NCBI GenBank assembly: GCA_015661205.1
Contig: JACVXV010000036.1
Coordinates: 1 to 33,497 of the forward strand
DNA from: Candidatus Brocadiaceae bacterium
GTDB taxonomy: Bacteria > Planctomycetota > Brocadiia > Brocadiales > Brocadiaceae
Direction of reading: 5' to 3'
Length of the DNA stretch: 33,497 bases
Part shown: positions 1 to 7,300 of the stretch, one piece after another
Layout of the letters: each line of letters opens with the position of its first letter
How positions within the stretch are numbered: the first letter of the stretch is position 1
Program-made: the position numbers and the translations under genes
The notes under the pieces: generated by a model
The model's input: only the letters and a program-made list of their open reading frames with translations
The model's database searches: none
Told to the model about the DNA's origin: nothing

Positions 1-108
1 ATTAAACAGCACGGAAACCATTTTTCCGGGTACGAATTTGCGCTTGGTATACGATTTGGTATCAAAATAATTTCCCCGAGGTCAGGATATCTGAACTTAA
101 CACCTATG

Positions 109-175
109 GCTTCACCCCCGGCTATGTGCTTTCAGCCCTTCGGGCCTGTTGTAGAGAGAAGAGGTTCTTCGCTCT
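109..175. repeat. Modular hairpin repeat, copy at left end of window
   Basis: A GGCTTCACCCCCGGCTAT block is followed by the hairpin GCCCTTCGGGC (135-145) and then GTTGTAGAG. The same series of blocks occurs in the same order and orientation at 33440-33497. It looks like a dispersed intergenic repeat rather than a gene. Confidence 0.65.
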
Positions 176-412
176 CATATAAAAAAATACGGTTAACGAA
201 CGAAGTACCACTTCGTTCTACAAGCGGAAGCGTGCATTCCTAATGCCATTATCGACCATGAAGGTCGGCGCTACAAATGCCGTCGCCGTAAGCGACATAA
301 TCTAAAATCTGTGTAATCTGTGGTTCCAAATGTTTTTAATTGGTCTGAGGTTCCCTATCATCGTGTTTTTGTTATTTTATTTGCAACCATGCAGCGACAG
401 GCAGTAATATAA

Positions 413-441
413 TTGTTATCGTAGTTAGTGAATAATATAAT
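413..441 (+). promoter_or_regulatory. Candidate sigma70-type promoter for fprA
   Basis: A TTGTTA box (413-418) and a perfect TATAAT (436-441) are separated by 17 bases. Transcription would start near 448, giving a leader of about 170 bases before the ATG at 620. The call rests on consensus match and spacing only. Confidence 0.5.
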
Positions 442-445
442 GAAC

Positions 446-585
446 AATGTTGCGAAGTTGGATATCATGCCGTAAAATCCACTTTACAAAAAAAGGGAAA
501 AAATGCCGTGTTCCAGCCTTTTTGAGAATCCCGGCTGAATATTACATGAGAGGGCGTTTTCCCTACGGCAGTTTTCCGCAACATT
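446..585 (+). promoter_or_regulatory. Inverted-repeat leader upstream of the flavodiiron gene
   Basis: AATGTTGCG (446-454) pairs perfectly with CGCAACATT (577-585), and inside it TGCCGTA (468-474) pairs with TACGGCA (564-570). The inner part has a further small stem (AGCC/GGCT). It lies between the promoter candidate and the ribosome-binding site, so it could be a folded 5-prime leader. It could equally be the ends of a small inserted element. Confidence 0.4.
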
Positions 586-619
586 TAATAAACAAATTAC
601 TATTTTAGGAGTAACCATT

Positions 620-1819
620 ATGCATCCGGTAAAATTGAAAGAAGGGGTTTATTGGGTTGGTGAAATTGACTGGGATTTGCGGAATTTTCACGGCTATTCA
701 ACCCAGAGGGGCTCAACGTACAACTCATATCTGATCGTCGATGAGAAAATCACCCTTGTCGATACCGTGCGCCCCTACCTCTTTGAAAAAACGATGCAAC
801 GCATATCATCCCTCGTTAATCCGGCGCAGATTGATTACGTCGTTTCAAATCACGTGGAAATGGACCATTCCGGGAGTCTGCCGCTCCTTATGGAGATAGC
901 GAAGAATGCAACCATTATAACCTCGCCAAACGGGCAGAAGGGGCTATTGGCCCATTATAAGAAAACGGATTGGAAATTTAAGGTAGTCAAGACAAACGAG
1001 TCCGTTAATCTGGGCAAGAAAAACCTGAGATTCTTCCTTACCCCGATGGTTCACTGGCCTGATAATATGGTCGGCTATCTTGAGGAAGATAACATCCTTT
1101 TTTCAAATGACGCCTTCGGGCAGCACATTGCCTCAACCGAAAGGTTTGATGACGAATTCCCCATCGGCATAGCCATTGATGAGGCAAAGAAATACTATGC
1201 CAATATTGTTTTGCCATACTCCACTATGGTTCAAAATGCCTTATCGACGGTAGCGCCATTCCCCATAGACACGATTGCTCCTTCACACGGAATCATCTGG
1301 CGGTCACACGTCAAGTTGATTTTGGAGCAATATGAGAAATGGGCTGCCAATAGATCGGAGGCAAAGGCGCTGGTTATTTACGACACCATGTGGAAATCCA
1401 CGGAAAAGATTGCCTCCACTGTCCAGTGCGCCTTCGAACGTCATGGGGTTCCCGCGAAGGTGCTCAATCTCAGGTACAACCACATTTCAGACATCATGAA
1501 CGATATCCTTACCGCAAGATACGTCTGTGTAGGTTCGCCGACGTTGAACAGTAACATGCTCCCGACGGTCTCCGGGTTTTTAACCTACCTGAAAGGCCTG
1601 TCGCCCAAAAACAGGGTCGGCCTGGCATTTGGTTCCTATGGGTGGGGAGGGCAAGGGGTTCGGCACGTGGAATCGGCGCTCAAGGAGTGTGGGTTTCAAA
1701 TGCTGGAATCTATCAACGTACAATACGTGCCGGACAAAAATCAATTGGATGAGATATTCGACAAATTAAGCCAGGAGGTTGCGAACCATCTGAAACCGTC
1801 CGGTTTGCAGGGGCTTTAA
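620..1819 (+). CDS. fprA: Flavodiiron protein (FprA/rubredoxin-oxygen oxidoreductase family)
   Basis: A cytoplasmic flavodiiron protein of 399 residues, the usual length for the class A two-domain form. Residues 1 to about 245 are a metallo-beta-lactamase-like diiron domain. The ligand set is complete: H78, E80, D82 and H83 (HVEMDH), H145, D164 and H223. Residues about 250-393 are a flavodoxin domain that starts with the FMN phosphate-binding loop (LVIYDTMWKSTEKIA). The family reduces O2 to water and/or NO to N2O with electrons from rubredoxin or a similar donor; sequence alone does not decide which. AGGAG at 607-611 supports the ATG at 620. No rubredoxin or reductase partner is adjacent, and the gene appears to stand alone behind its own promoter and leader. 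It most likely protects against oxygen or nitrosative stress. Confidence 0.95.
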   Translation: MHPVKLKEGVYWVGEIDWDLRNFHGYSTQRGSTYNSYLIVDEKITLVDTVRPYLFEKTMQRISSLVNPAQIDYVVSNHVEMDHSGSLPLLMEIAKNATIITSPNGQKGLLAHYKKTDWKFKVVKTNESVNLGKKNLRFFLTPMVHWPDNMVGYLEEDNILFSNDAFGQHIASTERFDDEFPIGIAIDEAKKYYANIVLPYSTMVQNALSTVAPFPIDTIAPSHGIIWRSHVKLILEQYEKWAANRSEAKALVIYDTMWKSTEKIASTVQCAFERHGVPAKVLNLRYNHISDIMNDILTARYVCVGSPTLNSNMLPTVSGFLTYLKGLSPKNRVGLAFGSYGWGGQGVRHVESALKECGFQMLESINVQYVPDKNQLDEIFDKLSQEVANHLKPSGLQGL

Positions 1820-1872
1820 AAAAAAACAACTGTTTGGAATTTTTCAGGGTGTTTTTCGGTGGGTGCAACGAC

Positions 1873-2397
1873 TTACAGCAGATTGAATTTCTTTAAAATA
1901 GTGGCGACTTTTTCATCGGTCTTGCTGAGTGTCTTAAAAGTATCAATGAGGGAGTGTAGCTTGTTGCGGTTGTCTGCAATGTCTTCTTCTATTTTTTTGA
2001 CCTTACTCTCAAAGGGGCGTATCATGGAACGCCTGTCCCACAGGGCAAACCATATCGTGCCGCCGCACATAGATGCAAATACGCCAATGATGGCAAGCAT
2101 GATATTGACGAGACGGTCAAACTGCTTATCCATCATGTTAAATTGGGCGTCTACCCGGCCAAACTGTGTATCCACCCGGTTAAACTGGGCGTCAATACGT
2201 TCAAACTGTTTATTCATATCCTCGCGGAATTGCTTCATTTCCCCCCGAAGAGCGGCCTGCCCTTCTTCCAGCCGTGTAAGCCTTTCCACGATTTCCCGGT
2301 CGCTGATGTGCGGGGCCGTTTCTATGGCAAAGGTTGGGCTATTGCAGAGAATAAGCACGAATAAACTGGGTAAAAGGTACGTCAAAAGGTCTTTCAT
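1873..2397 (-). CDS. Exported coiled-coil protein with one membrane segment
   Basis: Not recognised as a named family. I chose the ATG at 2397 (174 residues) because it starts a good signal peptide or anchor (MKDLLTYLLPSLFVLILC, then SPTFA). An upstream TTG at 2478 would add 27 residues that do not look like a start. After the signal comes a long coiled coil with near-heptad repeats (QFERIDAQFNRVDTQFGRVD), then a hydrophobic segment (IMLAIIGVFASMCGGTIWF) and a second charged coiled coil to the C-terminus. The architecture resembles the gene just upstream on the same strand (2482-2814), which also has a coiled coil next to a membrane helix. The two may be transcribed together. No strong ribosome-binding site is visible. 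Function unknown; an envelope-associated structural role is a guess. Confidence 0.6.
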   Translation of the reverse strand: MKDLLTYLLPSLFVLILCNSPTFAIETAPHISDREIVERLTRLEEGQAALRGEMKQFREDMNKQFERIDAQFNRVDTQFGRVDAQFNMMDKQFDRLVNIMLAIIGVFASMCGGTIWFALWDRRSMIRPFESKVKKIEEDIADNRNKLHSLIDTFKTLSKTDEKVATILKKFNLL

Positions 2398-2481
2398 GTG
2401 TAAAAGCTTAAACCCGGTATATGGTTTTGTCAAGAAAATAGTCGGCAAAAAAGGAAAGCTGGAAATAACAGCTTGCAACTC

Positions 2482-2814
2482 TTATTTTTTGAGGAAGGCG
2501 ATGAGGATACCGGTAATAGTGATTACCTGGCCTGCCCAGAAGATGAACATCCATTTGATGAGGTCGGCCTTGACGTTGGCTATGTCTGTTTTCAACTCAG
2601 ATTTGACTTGTTCAAGACGCTTGTCAACCTTGTTAATTTCGTCTTTCAACTCAGACTTGGCTTGTTCAGGTTTTTTCTCAAAACGTTCTTCGGCCACCCG
2701 GAACGTATGCACCTCGCTTCATTCCTCGACCTTGTCAAGGATTTCAACGAGCGCATCGGAGCCCTCTTCGGTAAGTCTTTCCTGAAGGATTTTAGGGACG
2801 GTAATGATAGCCAT
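2482..2814 (-). pseudogene. Coiled-coil membrane protein (DUF1640/CCDC90-like) with in-frame TGA
   Basis: Read on the minus strand from the ATG at 2814, the frame gives MAIITVPKILQERLTEEGSD and continues for 31 codons to a TGA (2721-2719). The same frame then stays open for 78 more codons to 2482. The part before the stop (PKILQERLTEEGSDALVEIL) and the part after it (VAEERFEKK, coiled coil, then a C-terminal helix IKWMFIFWAGQVITITGIL) look like the two halves of one protein of about 110 residues. That matches small DUF1640-type proteins that have a coiled coil followed by one membrane helix. A GTG at 2712 could restart translation of the 76-residue distal part. The stop could be a real nonsense mutation or a sequencing error. 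Function unknown. Confidence 0.6.
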
Positions 2815-2938
2815 GCTCGAAAGGTATCGTATTTATTAAAAATCGTCAATAGTAATTATCGATGGTTCTGCCGCAATGACAGCCTTTTTGCACCAGTATT
2901 AAATGGTTATTTATTCGTACCGTTTGCACCCTTTATAT

Positions 2939-3054
2939 GTATAGGAATTTTAAAGTTGTAGAACGAAGCGATTGCTTCGTCGCGGGCGAATCGGCACTTC
3001 GCCCTACATCGAATGTATAGGAATTTCAATGTAGGGACACGGTGCCCGTGTCCT
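2939..3054. repeat. Composite intergenic repeat, copy A
   Basis: TATAGGAATTT, then AAAGTTGTAGAACGAAGCG, a GATTGCTTCGTCGCGGGCG block and CACTTCGCCCTACATCGAA (2939-3012). A second TATAGGAATTTC follows (3016-3027), then the hairpin GGGACACGG/CCGTGTCC (3034-3053). Nearly the same blocks occur at 30381-30620 and part of them at 17309-17329. There is no coding content. It occupies most of the 302-base gap (2815-3116) before the giant gene. Confidence 0.75.
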
Positions 3055-3116
3055 TGCGTGTGAATACAAGTCAGTTGCCGTAGGCCTAATTGAAAAAAAC
3101 CTAGAATGGGGTCACT

Positions 3117-4364
3117 ATGAATAATAGAATTGTTTTGCCGGTTGTATTTGTTATCCTTGCCGGCGTCCTTGCCGTAGGAGGCGCTATTGCCGTGTTATGG
3201 GCGACAGGAAGGCCGGAAATAAGCGAATATAAAGATGGCCGTGTTAGTCCCTCCCGCGCATCATATTGGATGGATGAAGCGCAGGTATACCCTTCAGAAA
3301 ACCATAGTGATAATACATCCCGGATATCCCCTTTACCCTCTGAACAGGAAAAATCCTCTCCGGATAAGGCCGCATTTATGCAGAAGGCACAAAAGCTTCA
3401 AATGCCTTTCATTGCCAATAACGGGCAGATGGATGAACAGGTGCGGTTCTATGCAAAGACGCTTGGAGGCACGGTATTCGTAACAAAGGACGGCGAGATT
3501 GTTTATTCTTTGCCGGAAGGCAGGGTGGGAAAGGACTCAAGGGAGCAGCGGGGCGGGAGGATTGAGGGGCTGGGGAGCGGAGGGGTGGAGGGAAAGGGGC
3601 GGGATTCGTTTGCCCGTAAGGCGTCCGGATTTACCTCAAACACCTATATGCCTTTTCTCCACACGGATAGCGCCAATTGTCCGTCGGACCATGTTCTTGC
3701 AAAATCTCTCGTAGAATCCTATCTTCCTAAAATCCAAAACCCTCAAACCCCAATAAGGGGTGTTGCCCTTAAAGAGTGTCTGGTAGGCGGTAAGGTGGAT
3801 GAAATCAAGGGTAGGGTGCGGTCCGTAGCTGCCGTGAGCTATTTCAAGGGGAACGATCCGGCGAAATGGAAGAGCAATATACCGACGTATGAAGTTGTGG
3901 GACTGGGTGAGGTATATGAGGGTGTAGACTTAAGCCTGAAGGCGTATGGAAATAATGTGGAAAAACTCTTTACGGTAAAACCGGGGGCATATCCGGAACA
4001 GATACGGATACAACTGGAAGGCGTGCAATCTCCTGAATCAGGCCGTGTTACCGTGGAATCCGGTTTCTCAGATGGGAATGTCTTTGCGGGAAAAGGGGCA
4101 AGGGGGTTGTCGGTAAATGAACAGGGTGAACTGGTGGCGGAGACTGCGCTTGGCCCGGTTAAATTCACAAAACCGGTGGCTTATCAGGAGATTGAAGGAA
4201 AGCGGGTGGAGGTGGCGGTTGAGTACCTTGTTCTGGAGTGGGAGGGAAGCTGGGGAGCAGGGGAGCAAGGGGGCGGGGGAGGGCTTCGAGATCAAAATCA
4301 GAAAGCAAAAGTCCGAAATCCGAAATCCGAAATCCGAAACTCGAAGCTCAAAACCAGAAACTAA
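3117..4364 (+). CDS. Giant surface repeat protein, segment 1 (membrane anchor and DUF7948-like domain)
   Basis: First of three open segments of what is probably one gene ending at 17249. Residues about 5-29 are a hydrophobic signal or signal-anchor (VVFVILAGVLAVGGAIAVLW), so the protein is exported or anchored. Residues about 95-390 match the domain commonly found before SBBP propeller repeats: MPFIANNGQMDEQVRFYAKT near the start, YFKGNDPAKWKSNIPTYEVV in the middle, VAYQEIEGKRVEVAVEYLV near the end. Residues about 141-166 are Gly/Arg/Glu-rich, encoded by a G-rich stretch (3538-3607), and look like an insertion. The last 40 residues come from G-rich and CGAAATC-type repeat DNA and end at a TAA (4362-4364). 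The expected continuation of the domain (LTYGFTVASYDKTKDLVIDP) is in a different frame just beyond. The ribosome-binding site before the ATG is weak. Confidence 0.8.
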   Translation: MNNRIVLPVVFVILAGVLAVGGAIAVLWATGRPEISEYKDGRVSPSRASYWMDEAQVYPSENHSDNTSRISPLPSEQEKSSPDKAAFMQKAQKLQMPFIANNGQMDEQVRFYAKTLGGTVFVTKDGEIVYSLPEGRVGKDSREQRGGRIEGLGSGGVEGKGRDSFARKASGFTSNTYMPFLHTDSANCPSDHVLAKSLVESYLPKIQNPQTPIRGVALKECLVGGKVDEIKGRVRSVAAVSYFKGNDPAKWKSNIPTYEVVGLGEVYEGVDLSLKAYGNNVEKLFTVKPGAYPEQIRIQLEGVQSPESGRVTVESGFSDGNVFAGKGARGLSVNEQGELVAETALGPVKFTKPVAYQEIEGKRVEVAVEYLVLEWEGSWGAGEQGGGGGLRDQNQKAKVRNPKSEIRNSKLKTRN

Positions 4365-7300
4365 CCTACGGTTTTACCGTTGCCTCCTACGACAAAACCA
4401 AAGACCTTGTTATTGACCCCTTGCTGGCGTCCACGTTTCTGGGCGGGGCCGGTGACGATAGTGGTTACGCCATCACCCGCGACTCCAGCGGGAACGTCTA
4501 CGTAACGGGGTCTACCAATTCAAGCGATTTCCCTGCAACGAGCGGGGCATATGATACGACTTTTAATTCTATCATGGCTACAGACGTCTTTATTTCAAAG
4601 TTGGACAGTGGGTTAACGAGTCTGCTGGCCTCTACGTATCTGGGCGGCTACGATGGCGATTATGGTAGAGCGATTGCTATCGATGCCGGTGGGAACGTTT
4701 ATGTGGCGGGGTATACTAACGCGGCAAACTTTCCGACAACGGGGGGGGCGTATAGTACCACGTATAATGGTGGTTCTTATGATATCTTTGTCTCGAAGCT
4801 GAACAATGGATTGACGAGCCTGCAGGCATCCACGTTTCTGGGTGGGTCTAATAATGAGTATGGTAAAGCCCTTGCCATCGATACCAGCGGAAACATCTAT
4901 GTAATGGGATATACTGATTCAACAGATTTTCCGACGACGAGCAGGGTATACAGTAGCTCTTATAATGGCGGTTTTTACGATGTTTTTGTCTCGAAGCTGG
5001 ATAGTGGATTAACGAGCTTGTCGGCATCTACGTACCTGGGCGGGTCGGGTGATGATAATGGCTATGCCATCACGCTCGACACCGGCGGGAACGTTTACGT
5101 GACGGGATATACTGATTCAAGGGGATTTCCGACGACAAGCGGATCGTATGATACCTCTTATAATGGTAGTGAAGATGTTTTCATCTCGAAACTGAACAGT
5201 GGCTTGACGAGCCTGCAGGCATCCACGTTCCTGGGTAGCTCCAGCAGTGATTATGGCAAAGCCCTTGCCATCGACACGAGCGGGAACATCTATGTGATGG
5301 GATATACTGCTTCGACAGACTTTCCGATAACGAGCGGGGTATACGACACCACTTATAATGGCGGTACTTATGATGTCTTTGTCGCAAATCTGGATGGTGG
5401 CTTGACGAACCTGCAGGCATCCACGTATCTGGGCGGGGCTAATGATGATTATGGTTATTCTCTCGCCATCGACACCAGCGGGAACGTTTATATGGCGGGG
5501 TATACTGATTCAACAGACTTTCCGGTAACAAGCGGGTCGTATAATACCTCTCACAATGGTGGTGAAGATGTTTTTGTGTCTAAACTGAATAGTGGATTAA
5601 CAAGCCTTCAGGCATCCACGTACCTGGGCGGGTCTGGTACGGACGATGGGTACTCGCTCACATTAGACGCCGGCGGGAACGTATATGTGACGGGGCAGAC
5701 CGCTTCAACAGGTTTCCCGGCGACGAACGGCGCCTATGATACTTCTTTTAATAATGGCGCCTATGACGTCTTTGTCTCGAAGCTGGATGGCGATCTCTCT
5801 GCATCGTTGCCGCCCACCGTCATCACAGGGACCGCCACGGGTATAACGTCAAGCTCCGCCACGCTCAACGGGACGGTAACTGCAAACGGACTGCCAACCA
5901 CGGCATGGTTCAATTACGGCACGGTAAGCGCCTCATACACCGGCACATCTACAACACAAAGCGTGAGCGGTACCAGCAGCGCGTCAGTAAGTATCGGCAT
6001 AAGCGGACTTTCTGCCGCCACGACTTATTACTACCGGATTGCCGCGAACAACAGCGTCGGGACGTCCACCGGAAGGGAACTGTCTTTTAGCACTGCTGCG
6101 GCGGATACGACGGCGCCGAGCGGCTCGGCAACCGTAAATAGTAACGCCACCTATGTAACCTCTACGGCGGCAACCCTGAACCTTACGGCTACGGATGGGG
6201 TTGGAGTAACGGATTATTACGCCTCGGAGTCGGCCACAACGCCTTTATCGGGCGCTTCAGGCTGGACGGCGGTGACCGCTACAACCAGCTACAGCGCAAA
6301 CGTCTCGTTTACCCTGAGCAATGGCGACGGCGCTAAAACGGTATACGTGTGGTATAAGGATGCGGCTGGAAACGTATCAAGCGCGGCGAGCGATTCCATC
6401 ACCCTGGACACAACGGCGCCGACGGTCAGTTCCCAAAGCCCTGCATCAGGCGCAACCGGTGTTGCCTTATCCAGTACGATTACGGCGACCTTCAGCGAGT
6501 CAATGAACGCGTCTTCCATTACAACATCAACATTTACGGTGAATAATGGCGTAAACAATATCAGCGGAAGTGTATCATACAGCGGCACAACAGCCACCTT
6601 TACACCGTCGTCCAGCCTTTCTTCCTACACAACGTATACCGTAACGGTAACGACGGGCGTCACGGATGCGGCGGGTAATGCGATGGCGGCCAATGTTACG
6701 TGGCGGTTCATAACGGCAGATACGACGGCGCCGAGCGGTTCGGCAACCATAAACAGCAACGCCACCTATACGACCTCTACGGCGGTAACCCTGAACCTTA
6801 CGGCCACCGATAATGTTGGGGTGACGGGTTATTATGCCTCGGAGACAGCGACTGCCCCGTTATCGGGCGCTGCCGGTTGGACAACGGTGACGTCGGCGAC
6901 CGGCTACAGCGCAAACGCCCCGTTTACCCTGAGCAACGGCGACGGCGCTAAAACGGTGTACGTGTGGTATAAGGATGCGACTGGAAACGTATCAAGCGCG
7001 GCAAGCGACTCCATTACCCTGGACACAACCGCGCCGACGATTATTTCCAAAAGCCCTGCCGCCGGCACAACCGGAGTGGCTTTAACCAGTACAATTACGG
7101 CGTCTTTTAGCGAATCGATGAACTCGTCCACCATTACCACCACGACATTTACCGTGAATAACGGCGCGAACAATATCAGCGGCAGCGTATCTTACAGCGG
7201 CACAACGGCCACCTTTACGCCGTCATCCGGCCTTTCTTCCTACACAACGTATACCGCAACGGTAACGACGAGTGTAACGGACGCGGCGGGTAATGCGATG

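Larger units (their letters stand above)
1..619. other. Repeat-rich spacer upstream of the flavodiiron gene
   Basis: No convincing gene lies here. The stretch holds a modular repeat at about 109-175 that recurs at the far end of the window, and a perfect hairpin at 198-218 (GAACGAAGT, loop ACC, ACTTCGTTC). Further small hairpins sit around 253-268 and 282-297. A short segment at 305-325 reads as the reverse complement of 26243-26272 (the ACACAGATT-type repeat). The last 200 bases contain a promoter candidate and a structured leader, listed separately. Confidence 0.7.

Noticed and set aside
1790-1812. Hairpin AAACCG/CGGTTT at the end of the flavodiiron gene as a terminator
   Set aside because: It lies inside the coding sequence and is followed by A, not T.
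2719-2721. In-frame TGA as a selenocysteine codon, given that selA is present in the window
   Set aside because: The position lies in a charged helical region with no Cys context or redox motif, and I see no clear stem-loop of the SECIS type right after it. A nonsense mutation or error is more likely.
1859-2961. Plus-strand open frames over the two coiled-coil genes
   Set aside because: Their products are low in structure and rich in Ser/Arg/Cys. The minus-strand frames have signal peptide, coiled coil and membrane segments.
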